From Prostheceraeus crozeri (lineage: Eukaryota > Platyhelminthes > Polycladida > Euryleptidae), in contig CAJQUW010006864.1 of the NCBI GenBank assembly GCA_907163375.1, forward strand, positions 248,001-312,000: a stretch of DNA of 64,000 nucleotides. The letters run 5' to 3'. The translations under genes and the position numbers were made by a program. Shown here one piece after another: positions 24,301 to 34,408 of this stretch; within the stretch, counting starts at the first letter, position 1, and every line of letters starts with the position of its first letter. The notes beneath the pieces are model-generated. The model made no database searches. It saw nothing but the letters and a program-made list of their open reading frames with translations, and was not told the origin of the DNA.

Positions 24301-27300
24301 CGAAACCGATGAACTTTTTGACGTGCCAACCAGATGTCTACTCTCATTACCACCAAAATGAAAACTGCTTCTGATATATTAACCAGCTGAAGCCCACGTC
24401 CATTTGTGTAATTGTTATCTCAATATATTGTTGATTTATAAATTACATACGTGCAACTTAATGGAAAAGAAATAGCGTAATGTTAAATAGTAGGGTGAAG
24501 AAAGAAAAAAGCACGGCACTCCCTGAGTAATGGCTTGTAATAAAAAAAGTCAAGACAACATTGTTTACACGACATCCGTTTCACAATGTCGAATATTTTT
24601 ATCGGTTTTTCAAAGCAGATAAATACAGCTTAATGTGGATTGTTGCAAGCTTCATCGTTCATCGCGTTTCTTGCCTAACGAAACGATGAACTATTTCTTC
24701 ACGCAAATTTTGTTACTAGAGAAATTGAACACGTGATTCATACTACCTATCGATTTTTGTCTTAGCACAATCGATATCATCAAATCTTATTTAAGTGAAG
24801 GTCTATTTTCCTTAACTATTGAAGCATGTATTCTAGCACGCTACTTCCTCCAAAAGCTGCATTTCGATTGCATGAACAAATAGTAAATTTAATCAAGCAG
24901 GTTGAAGAGATACAATTTCTAGTTTAACACGATGGATTTTAAAAGACACTGGAAAGTTGATATTGTGGATAGATTAGTTAAACATTAAATATTTGAATGT
25001 CATGTTATCAGAGTAAAAAAGATTTCGACCTCAATCTCTGAATTTTTCTAGAAGATTGTTATATAATGTTAGTGTCATTACTCTCAGATATTATCGGTGT
25101 TTTTCAAGTAACTATCCCGTATTATTTAAGTAGATTATTCGGTTAATCGGGTCAAATTGTTATTATCTGAAGTGTCCCGATAAAACGGAGAGCATTGCGC
25201 CAAAAGACATTGCGCAATGTGATCATTGAATAATCACTGCCTTCTAATGATGTGCCTAACTGTTTTTTTGTTTGCTGCGCAAGTTTTGTGCTGCGAAACA
25301 AAAAAATGTCAGCCTGTGTGCGTTGTACAGGAAGCTTTCAATTAAGTGTTCTCAATTTTTTCCTTCTGAGGTGAGGTGTGCCTGTAAACATTTTTTCTTT
25401 GTTCTTTCAGGAGTGAAAACTTATGTCATAAATGTACTGCTCAAGAAAAATCATACGGCAAACCGCACCGTTGTGAAATATGTCAGTTGAAGAATGCCTT
25501 CTCTGGTGTTCTGTGTTTACGGTGTAGCCATTACAAGTCAAAGTTCGGACAAGCCGTCAAATGTCAAGCCTGTCATATCGAAGCAGCTTTTGTGAAGGAT
25601 AAAGAAAGTCGTGACAAAGTTAATGGTCAGATATTATGTTGGTTGTGCACTTACAAATACAAGAAAGAAAATTTGGCAACTTACAAGTTCAAGTCTCGAG
25701 CTAGTGGCTTTGACAACGATGGAAAGAGAAAACTTGACGGTGCTTTGAGTGATAGTGGTGCAACCGGCACTACGACAGGGATCAAGCGAGAGCCTCTGTA
25801 AGTGTTATAAGTGTTCACGATGTAGCCTACAATGCAGCCTATTGTTAAATCTTGTCTAACAGCAAAATTTGTGGACAGGATCCTGTCTTCGAGTGACTCA
25901 CACGCACTAGTAAGGAAATATCAAATATGTTGACATATTTTTGTAATGTCCATCAGTTAAATTTCATTGATTGTAATCCATTTAAAACTAGCTCACTTAG
26001 AACGAGAACTCGCGTAGAGCGCGCATGACGCTAAGTTTCAATAAAATTTATATGCGGTAAATAGAAAATTAGTCTGGGTGGGTTAATGCGACCAGCAGTG
26101 CTATAAGGAGCACTCGAGTTACAACGAGCTGGTTTTCCGGTCCTAATTAGTTATAAAGTGTTATGAAGAAGTGGATGCAAACTGAATGCTGCATGCAGGA
26201 AATACCAAACTGAATACAAATACTATAGGCCTCTGCGGCATAAGAGGACTCAACACGAAATGAGGTATGACGTACAACTGATTGTCTGTAAAGTTTCCTG
26301 TTGTACAGTATAATAACGCAATATCATATCCATCAGTTCTCATAATTGGAATTTCTGTCTTAAGGAGCTAGATACGACTCAAATTGCGCTTTTTCCATCA
26401 CGAAAATGAATTTAGCAATCGTTGTCATAGGTTATGTATTCATAAGCCTTTTGATTGCTATTTAACAGACTTCGCACATCGCAAGTCACTCATTATCAGG
26501 TAAAGTTTCATTTTTATGAATTTTGACTTTATAGATAATCGACTTGATAAAGTCAGCTAGGACCGCTTAGACATCAGCATGTTAATATTAAAACGTTTTT
26601 TTAGAAAAAGCAGAAAGTTATTCGTCGTAACCTGATCACGCCAAAACCACCAGTCATGCACCCATGATTCTCGTGCCGCGTTCTTATACATCAGTGGTCC
26701 AAGGTAAATTAAATCTACATATCGAATGCCACTAACATAATCAACTTTTCAACAAAACGATTTTTATAATTTGACATCAGGTAAGGTCATGATAAATAGA
26801 ATCTTGCGTACACTGATAGGTTGTTCAGTGGACAATGAAATAGTTGATTAAGCAATGAAAGCAAATGCGCACTTTCGATTGCTCATGCACATGTACGAGT
26901 GTAACAGTAACACTTACACAGATTATATGTATCAAGCATCGTTTACAACGAGCAAATTTTCACGGCTCCATCAATCTCGCTATAAACGGATTTCACTGTA
27001 ATATCACTATTTCACTATAGTAGTGTGTAGTGTGTATTTCACTATTTCCGCTCTAGGAGCAAATGTCTATTCACTTGCCATATGGACACCGACTCAAGGT
27101 TCCCATAATACTCGTTTCACTATGCTGCAGAGGAAATTTCTTGAATAGAGACGAATTTGCCATTTTCAAAAGTTTAGGGTGTTATGGGTCACCTGCTGAG
27201 GTGTTATGGACCACCCATTAATATTTTTAAAAATGCAATAGTCACTTAATAATGTTCCACAACAGCCATATTTAAGATGCTCCCTACACATCAGAGCAAT

Positions 27301-30300
27301 TAACTTATTTGATTGGCCAGTCATTCGGTTTAGGTAGGTGATTAACCGGTATAGCTTAAATTTTGACGAATGGTTAAACCCTCGACATGCGAAAGCATAA
27401 TAATCAAAGCTATGATTGAGTAATCAACATGAGAGCTGTAAATTAGCACTGATAGATTTATTATTTCCAAACGAAGTCACTAAACTGCTTGAAGCCCAAT
27501 CACAATCAGTTTAGCTGGGTATCTGCCACAACTGCTGTAAAATCGCTGACATGCAACAACTTATTGATTGCAATATGGTAGATTGAGCCAAGTGATAATA
27601 TAGCTGCACTGACATTCTGTAGCGCGGCCCTCTGCCAACACGAACTAGGCCTATTACACCTGTCACTCTTTTTCACCCGATGGATCGACTAGGTTGGCTT
27701 CTTGTTGCTTACATCACTTTAAGTTTCGGTGACTTTAAACAACAACGTACTGCTACACATTTTCCTGTTGGCTATGTTTCCGCTGGAATAAAATGAAGGA
27801 AAAAATTTTTCTGCGACTATTAAGGTTTTACGGTGAATTGTGGGGTGGCCCATAACTTCCCACCACAAGTATTTTAAAAATCAACCGTTACTAAAAATGT
27901 GTAATATATTCAGCCAATCGTTTCTGTTTTCTTGAAGATGATTAAATTTGCTGTATCTCCACAGCCAAAATCTCAATGGGTGCTCAAGCATGACTTACTC
28001 AGGAGAAAGGAACACACGTACAAAAAGAACGCTCAAATTTCTGTAAAATCATAATTTTCGGTACAATTTTTCTCGGTAAAAAATTGAAAAAAGCTTATTG
28101 CGCTGTCAGAAACACCATATGTTCTTATTTACAAAGTTTTTGCTCAAATGTGCTCGAAAATTGAATTTTTAAGTTGATAAGTATGGCATGCAGGGATGTG
28201 GCCCATAACACCCCCCTCTCTCTCCTAGTTGTTGTAGCTTTACAATGTTATTATTGATATCAAACGTATGCGACCTTAAAGAAGTTTCTCATTAAATATT
28301 ATACCGGCCATCTGGTCATTGCAGAGCATGTACATGCACAGGATTGGTACTTTCACCTATGTAGGTCGTAAGGTTTGGAAATAATGGCATGGCGCTGATA
28401 AATTTTGCTTCCTCATCACACAATTTTTTACAATTTCGAATTAAGGTCGTCGATAAATTCAAAATCTTTATCAGATTCGTTTTTCTTTATATAAGATCCA
28501 TGACAACAGCGCAATTAAGATTCTCTGGCCGATATGGGACCATTACTTAAGCCAAGATTGCATGAATTTTGACTTTGATTGTCCAGTAATTCAGCAAAAT
28601 CAACTTGTGTTCTTGATGTGCAAATTGGACATGAATTTGCAGAACTAGCGAACAGTTGCCTAGTCCTCTTAAATTATCAAACCAATGTTTCTTGTAGGAT
28701 AACACCTTTGTTGAAGCGGTCACGCACAGAAGAAGGAAGCTTGTCAGAAGCAGGGGCTTTAGCGGGAATTCCCGTGGAACCAATAGAAAATGCTGCAGCT
28801 TTGTTCAACAGGTTAGTTAGTTATGTGATGCTACTGTGCTTCATACATATCAGAACTTACGTTCGAAACGAATAAATGATTGGACTCAACAAGCTGAACA
28901 GATTGACCGACACTCATTCTGTTTGCAGATTTGTTCCTTCAAACGATCAATTGGAAGTAAACCACAAATTACAAGAAGAGAATAAAGCTCTTCGGAGACA
29001 GCTTCAACAAAAAGAAGATGTTATAATTACAAAAGAGCGAGCGCTGACCGATATTAAGGCAGAGATGTTGGAAATGCGAACCAACTTCCAAGAAAAGTTT
29101 CAACAGATGGAAACCAGTTATGAAGCAGAAACAGAGAGACTTAAGGTGAGTCCAGTTTGTTTTTATGTCAATTCATGACTTTTGAAATTGTTAGGTTAAG
29201 TGTGGCTTTCTATTTTTACTATAAAAATCACCGGTGTTTTACTGATATTCTGTAATGATATGTTTAGCATTTCATACACACGCCGCTACAGTGATTGTTG
29301 AAATTTGTGAAATCAATGTCAAATCTTTCCGTTTTGGTGTAAAATGTTTTGAAATTTCTGAAATAATTTGAAGGCATGTGATTTGATTTGTGTGTCTATT
29401 GTGGATGATGCATGAATTGCTCGCGGTCTCATCGAAGCAACTTGATGAATTCAATTATACGTGTATTTCATCTTTTTACATACATATACGACGTGCGTTT
29501 ATTAGCATAATTTACTTTTCTAATTGTTACAATTTTAGTGCAATTTAATTGTTCATTGGACAGGGCTGAAGCACGTAGTTAGGTAGGAGAGAATGTGTAA
29601 GTACTGAAACGACTACAAGACGTTAGAAACCTAAAAAAGATAAGACACAAGTTATTCTGAAAGCACCATTTTGAAAAATTTGTGTTCACGATCGAGGATG
29701 TCAGTCAATTTTTCTAATCAGGTTTTTAGAAGATGGTACGTGGATGCTTGTTCAAAAATCATGAAGCCCTGACCGCCTACTGATTGTTCATGGTTGTTAT
29801 CGGGCCCCTTTCACCGATTCCACCATCTCACGCAAGCTGACAAGCTTTTAAATGTCTATGCAAAAGTGAAAATTAAGTTAATCATGTAGTAAATATAAAT
29901 AAATGCTGCATCTTCTCTCTATTAAAACAATCCCTCTATTGCGACCGACTAAACATTGTCGAAATCTATTAGGACACTTCCCATTATTAAGACATCCTTT
30001 CGTATTATGAACTTTCTCTGAATCAAGAAATAGTTTCTACCGACTTCAGACGTGCAGTATGCATTACTATAATAAGCTTTTAACTACCTTAGATAACGTT
30101 GGCTGATAATAGATTGCGCTATTATCAGGATTTGGAGAATGAGACATAGTGACATGCTATTTAGGCCTACCGCCTAGGTCACGTTATATTCTAATGCGCG
30201 TATTAACTAATGGAAGAACCAAGCGGTGTGAATCAATAGGCAATTTTTTTAAAAAATTGCATCGCTTGATTTCTCTATGGTCAACTTGCTGGCGGAGTCC

Positions 30301-33300
30301 ACTTTGTCTACACATGCCCCAATTCTGTTGAAAGCTTTTTAACTCTATCAACTTCCCTACGACTCAACAATCCAATCGATAATCTGCCGTTTTACGGGTG
30401 GTTTTGCAACAATGAGTGCCATTCTTGTCAATGTTAGACTTCAAGGGTCTCTTGAGCTAGCATGACATTACCGGGCTGTAGGATGAAGCCTACTGAATAT
30501 GGAAGAAATAAAAATGTGCGCCTAACGACCGAGCCATTCATGTGATGGAATGAACTGCAGACTAAGGGACACAGCATGTAGCCTTGAAGACCTCTGCGCT
30601 ATGTCTATGCAAAACAGAATGGACAGGAAAATCCGATAGTGAAACTATTAAGAGCCATGATTGAATTGAATTTCATTACACATTCCTCTAGTAGTATGAC
30701 ATACTGCATTCTCCGAACATGGTGCGCTTTTGGAAAAACATCATTTGTAAATGATTGGATTGAAGCAGTTAACAGCCTTCTAAAGTCTCTAGCTACTTTC
30801 GGTAGACGATGTTAAAAAGGTATTTGTTTATGGGTGCATTAGGCATATGGGATTTTTGTCTGGAAAACATGGAAAATGTAAGTAAAATTCTGGAACCGAT
30901 TCTGTTATGCACCCTGCTGGACCAAAATGACCAGAATTAAGAAATTTACCATTCAATGTTTTTAAAGTTAGAACAAGCTTCCAGAAAAATTTGAAAGTGA
31001 AGCTCATCAATACTGTATTATTGGGAACACTATAGTTAATAATCGGTAGTATTGTTTATGGATGACATATACATTTTTTCAAGTTTAAATCATAATTCGG
31101 TAGCATCAACACGTTTTTTGCGATATCAAGTTGAAATTGTTCTAATAAAATTGTCTCCGGGGAAGCCTATCGGCCTCGTAGACTACCTACCTATTTTTAG
31201 TGTGTATTTGTGGAAATTCGTTTTCTTTTTACTATTTTTATTCATTTGATTATTAAAATATATTTTTACGATAATAATACTACATAATATTTATTAATTT
31301 GTATGATAATATAACTATGAGGTATTAACAACAATGAGATTAAATACACGATAGATCAGATTGCCATGCAAAAGATGCAATAGATAACTAGACCTGTGCT
31401 CTAACCAACTGAGCTACGAGCCACTTACGCGACTCTGTCAATTGGCAGGATCAAACCCTCACCACCACAAATCAGTTGTCAAGGCAATAATAATCAATGA
31501 ATGAATAACACGTCACAATTGTGACCGCCGACATTAAGGCAAGTAGCGGGGATCGATAGTCCCCCAAAGCATCTTAAGCCATGTCGTGAAAGCAATTAAC
31601 AACAATGATATTAAATACACGATAGATCAGATTGCCATGCAAAAGATATATTATAGACTTTCTTTTTTTTGGACGGAGTGAGTGAAGGTCTTTAAGTGAT
31701 CAAAGAAATACATGAGTGATGAAGAACAACAACCAAGCAATGAGAAAAGAGAGGATAAATGGATGAGTAACTAATGGATCTCTAGAGAATATATCACAAT
31801 TTCATGTCTTAGATCCTGAACTGATCGTTTTGTATGACCCTGAAGACGAATTGGTAGATGAGGAAAGATTGACTTATGCTGAATCGCTTCATATTTGCAA
31901 GGTTATTCATGGACAAATTGGCAACTATGGCACTAGCTATATTAGCAGAAAAACGTTTGAGAAATTGAATGCAAGACGCGATATGTGTCATATATTTGTC
32001 ATTTTCAGAAAACCGCTATTTTTTGCTGTGGTGAGAATATCAAAATAATGAGCAGTTTTTCGACTAGCTTATAAGTGATAGCGATAATATTAATTGACTA
32101 GCTTGTAAGTGATAGATTTTCGTTGTAATTTGAAATGGTCTGATCGTCGTTTCGCCTACACAATGAAGGATCTACGAGTTTTTATGTATAACGTGATAAA
32201 CGCCATCCTTCATTTTTGAATAACAGTGCAATTACTGCTACTCTGTTGCAATGTATAAGAATGATGCGGATGGTTACGGTGTGCTACAATCACATTTTGA
32301 ATATAGCCTCAAGGCATTTGGTGTGTCCCAGTTAACACACGATAATAGTAGTCACGATAATGATTAGACATGACCAAAGTGAGTGGAGAAAGATGACGTC
32401 ATCCCAGTAACGATGCGTCAATGGTTGATCACAGTTCACAATTACGGTACATCAGTAGTCCCTACGATATCTTATAATTCACAACAGAATTCGTATTATC
32501 GAAATAGAAATCTTACTGTTCAAAACAGACTTCCAATGCTGTAAGGCTATTGCGCATTTAAAATCGGGAAATAGATAAGATAATACTTCGGTAGATCCGA
32601 GAAATGGGAAAGGCAATGTTACATTGCATTCGGAGTACCGTAAATGAGCCTATTGGCGCTTATTGCGTTTTGCATTCAAAGTCCTGATAAATGTTTCGAC
32701 AAGTACATGAGGATCATTCACTTTTCTTTGAAAAGGGCAAGATTTAGCTTTTCGTCATTAGACATAGTATTTGGCATTTTAATTCTATTTTTGCTAATAG
32801 TGCTAATTTTTGATGCTAATAGTGTCACTGTATATATTTGAAACGTTAGACATTAACACATCATCACTACCATCGGTCTGTCTACGCCAGCGAAGATTAA
32901 AAGTTAGTTTGTGTAGTACAAGCTCAACATCATCCATAGAATTGTCATTGAAGAGATGTGGAATGCGAAAATTTGGACCTTTAGCAATGAAATCTCTTAG
33001 ACAGCCAGGTAGAAAAATATCAATCTCATTGCTGTATTCTTTGCAATTACGATTTCTATGAGACAACTGGGGCTCACCTGTGGTATCTATGACAGCTGGA
33101 GAGCGGTATAAGTATTCATCCACATATTCAAAAGGAAACTTTGGCCAATCACCCTTGTATGACTCTCTTTTCAATGGGAATGTATCATTTGAAATTTTAC
33201 TCCACTTTGCAAAATGACGTGAATATTTTAAACATTCTCCTCTTTACGTAAATCCTCAAATAAGCTAGTAAGCATGTGATGTAAAACAGAGCGAGTGACA

Positions 33301-34408
33301 TCTCAGGTGATTGTCAAATAATCGTAACCACGTTTCTGCTCCAAAAGGAACAGTTTTCACGTACTTGTGCCATGGAAGCAGGAAGAATTTCCCTTTCCAA
33401 TGACCTCGTTTTTCTGAGGACAAATCTGTTCACCAACATATCCTCCGGTACGTTTATCATATTGGAGATGAATATGGTAACGACCGCATGTAAAATACAT
33501 GCTTGCAAAAACAGTAAGTCGCAGATAACTGGAACGCATCTCACCTACAAGTCATACAAGATTTTGCATGAGCTCATGCATCAGAATTGGTGATGGCGGA
33601 AGTTACACATGAGATGACTGATTTGTTTCATGTGGTGGCTGACTTGCATGATGAGATGGACTTTGTCATCCCATATTTCTTCATTTTTCCACTTCTTAAC
33701 CTTAGATCTTCTGCTGAGAGACACGGTCTTTTAGGCTGGTCCCTAAATCTTTGATTTTCAATTTTCATCAAATTTTGAAATTGACATATGATCTCAGTGA
33801 TTACATCGGGGTGTTATCTATGGGGATCAAATACTCTTCGCAATCTGATCTTTCGGAATTCACATTCAATCTGTTATAGAATAAATGAGAATTTCTAGCA
33901 AAATTTTCTGAATGGTTTGAGATACTCACACATTCGCTAAACTGGTATAACAACTATAAACAGAATAACTAGATATTGAGTTGCATCCTCAGTTGAAAAA
34001 TGGAAACAGACCTGAATAGCTGCTATTTCATCCAATATCAGGAATCATCAGCATGCGTAGTTTACATCTCTCAACATCGACACAACTCCTCATTAAAGTT
34101 GCAGCCATGTCCGGGTAAATTTAAGATTTGAAATTACAAGTTAGGGAAATTCTAAAGTGATATTTAATGAATGCCCTTCGAAAATTTCACTAAATTGCTA
34201 ATGGTTTAACAAATGTCTAATTTTATGAGTCTTTCTGATTGGATGTATAAACATCTACTTTTGGAATTTTGTTTTTCAGGATAAGGTGCGCGAGCTTCAG
34301 AAGGAAAAAAGTATTCTTGAAAAACAAAGTCGAAGGCTATCAATGAAGAAACACAAAACTAACGGCAGCGGCAGTGATAACAATTCATCGCCAGGATTCT
34401 TCGGTTAA
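15275..34408 (+). CDS. FAM76: FAM76 family protein (multi-exon host gene, first exon not found)
   Basis: Six exons join in frame: 15275-15339, 25411-25797, 28698-28811, 28929-29145 and 34280-34408, where 25411-25797 covers what are separate N-terminal cysteine blocks in some relatives. All have AG/GT borders and matching phases. The product has a cysteine-rich N-terminal half with repeated C-x2-C pairs (ECxxC, LCxRC, CQxC, LCWLC), a Ser-rich linker, then a C-terminal coiled coil rich in Leu, Glu and Lys that ends at TAA 34406-34408. This order matches animal FAM76A/B, a conserved nuclear family of poorly known function. The usual first exon with the start codon was not seen and may lie upstream of the window. 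Introns are full of mobile elements. Confidence 0.85.
15340..16207. other. FAM76 intron, no gene recognised
   Basis: Non-coding. A short inverted pair (TTCGAATAGTCGCC near 15454 and GGCTACTATTCGAGG near 15501) is the only structure noticed. Confidence 0.4.
16208..16374 (+). pseudogene. Possible THAP-type zinc finger fragment
   Basis: The frame from ATG 16208 begins MAYSCACMCTNKTDDPNKLAFYNVPKYRK. The spaced cysteines, CTN, then hydrophobic-F-x-x-x-P resemble the start of a THAP DNA-binding domain, found in P-element-type transposases and host regulators. The later Trp, Cys and His of the domain are not seen and the frame stops at 16374. The call is tentative. Confidence 0.3.
16860..17386 (+). 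repeat. 530-bp dispersed repeat, left copy (inverted to 23361-23890)
   Basis: This segment and 23361-23890 are inverted copies with very few changes; mirror positions sum to 40747-40748. Short frames in it are shared by both copies only because the DNA is alike, and no protein family is recognised. Upstream of 16860 similarity breaks up after an insertion-like difference near 16770-16855. Confidence 0.9.
17387..19871. other. FAM76 intron, low-complexity and anonymous repeats
   Basis: No gene supported. A cluster of CCTCAAAT words lies at 18111-18196, and short segments near 17440-17590 and 19200-19400 look like decayed transposon DNA that I cannot classify. Confidence 0.4.
20447..22674 (-). 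pseudogene. Pogo-like transposase, intron-split and frameshifted
   Basis: Exon 1 runs from ATG 22674 to 22465 and holds a Psq-type helix-turn-helix (SVRQIARDLNINRITLSRYV). A donor reads GTGAGT on the minus strand there, and an acceptor lies before 22007, where exon 2 starts VFTREEEQG (CENP-B type DNA-binding part). The DDE region follows: IFNLDETG near 21655 (first Asp), FMDNHESHLGVHV (second Asp, 21350) and LQPLDVSVYGPLK (third Asp, 21235). Frameshifts near 21700 and 21530 and a further break near 21075 split it, so it is dead. The tail to 20447 is a basic domain of unknown role. Confidence 0.85.
22098..22172 (+). pseudogene. tRNA-like sequence (tRNA pseudogene or SINE head)
   Basis: GCCGCCGTGGCTCAATGCAG resembles the 5' half of a tRNA with an A box, and TGGGATCGAATCCCA about 45 bases later resembles a T arm with B box. 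The 3' acceptor strand does not pair with the 5' strand. It lies in the intron of the pogo transposase and may be a SINE fragment. Confidence 0.35.
23361..23890 (-). repeat. 530-bp dispersed repeat, right copy
   Basis: Inverted copy of 16860-17386. It starts only 11-13 bp outside the right end of pogo-like element 1, so the transposon and this repeat were neighbours at insertion, or the repeat marks a preferred target. Confidence 0.9.
23891..25410. other. FAM76 intron, no gene recognised
   Basis: The frame 24167-24361 has no known motif. AT-rich anonymous DNA otherwise. Confidence 0.4.
25411..25797 (+). CDS. FAM76: FAM76 exon (cysteine-rich core)
   Basis: Acceptor TTCTTTCAG ends at 25410 and donor GTAAGT starts at 25798. 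The 129 codons encode most of the cysteine pairs: NLCHKCTAQ, HRCEICQ, VLCLRCSHYKSKFG, VKCQACHIEAAF and ILCWLCTYKYKKE, then a basic, Ser/Gly-rich start of the linker. The short spacing LCWLC followed by a YK run is typical for FAM76. Confidence 0.88.
25798..27174. other. FAM76 intron, decayed transposon-like DNA
   Basis: No coding sequence. Segments such as CTCGAGTTACAACGAGC (26113) and CTCGCTATAAACGGATTTCACTGTA (26976) look like eroded ends of Tigger-type elements, but I could not find matching partners. Confidence 0.35.
27175..28228. mobile_element. Pogo-like MITE (non-autonomous)
   Basis: AGGGTGTTATGGGTCAC at about 27176 is inverted near 28198-28216, which reads GTGGCCCATAACACCCCC and continues to CTCTCTCCTAG. 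Inner words GTGTTATGGACCACCC (27201) and GGGTGGCCCATAACTTCCCACC (27842) repeat the pattern. The layout (TAGGGG-type end, repeated subterminal words) mirrors the two autonomous pogo-like elements in this window, but with a different word. It carries no transposase. Confidence 0.55.
28698..28811 (+). CDS. FAM76: FAM76 exon (linker)
   Basis: Acceptor CTTGTAG ends at 28697; donor GTTAGT starts at 28812. It encodes a basic then acidic stretch (LKRSRTEEGS) leading to ENAAALFNR. The phase fits both neighbours. Confidence 0.75.
28929..29145 (+). CDS. FAM76: FAM76 exon (coiled coil)
   Basis: Acceptor TTTGCAG ends at 28928; donor GTGAGT starts at 29146. The 72 codons form a long amphipathic coiled coil (DQLEVNHKLQEENKALRRQL and onwards) equal to the C-terminal coil of FAM76A/B. 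Confidence 0.85.
29146..31324. other. FAM76 intron, no gene recognised
   Basis: Anonymous AT-rich DNA. Short frames at 30149, 30828 and 31052 show no domain. Confidence 0.4.
31325..31648 (-). repeat. tRNA-derived repeat between 50-bp direct repeats
   Basis: The same segment of about 50 bp (ATTAACAACAATGA... to ...CCATGCAAAAGAT) occurs at 31325-31373 and 31594-31642. Between them, on the minus strand, GTAGCTCAGTTGGTTAGAGC (complement of about 31400-31420) is the 5' half of a tRNA with its A box, and a GGTTTGATCC-like B box lies near 31450. The A box does not precede the B box as in a normal tRNA, so this is a rearranged SINE or tandem tRNA relic. Confidence 0.5.
31811..32014 (+). other. Possible orphan exon or coding relic
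   Basis: After a TTCATGTCTTAG acceptor-like sequence an open frame reads LIVLYDPEDELVDEERL and continues to KTFEKLNARRDM. The composition looks protein-like, but no family is recognised. It lies in the last FAM76 intron, and its frame does not belong to FAM76. Confidence 0.2.
32049..32802. other. FAM76 intron, no gene recognised
   Basis: Nothing supported. Confidence 0.4.
32803..33174 (-). pseudogene. N-terminal fragment of a Penelope-like RT
   Basis: The 123-residue frame contains EYVDEYLYRSP, FLPGCLRDFIAKGPNFRIPH and LTFNLRWRR. These match in order the N-terminal part of the PLE at 1.6 kb (NYVDEFWFG, FLSNGPKFRLPH, LSYKLRWSH). RT motifs are absent, so only the 5' end remains. It is not one insertion with the 3' fragment at 37 kb, because the last FAM76 exon lies between them. 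Confidence 0.75.
33175..34279. other. FAM76 intron, no gene recognised
   Basis: Short overlapping frames at 33310-33600 have no clear domain. No other structure noticed. Confidence 0.4.
34280..34408 (+). CDS. FAM76: FAM76 terminal exon
   Basis: Acceptor TTTTTCAG ends at 34279. The exon starts DKVRELQKEKSILEKQSRRL, finishing the coiled coil, then a basic, Ser/Gly/Asn-rich tail and TAA at 34406-34408. Start phase is 0, as left by the previous exon. Confidence 0.85.
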   Translation, partial: DKVRELQKEKSILEKQSRRLSMKKHKTNGSGSDNNSSPGFFG

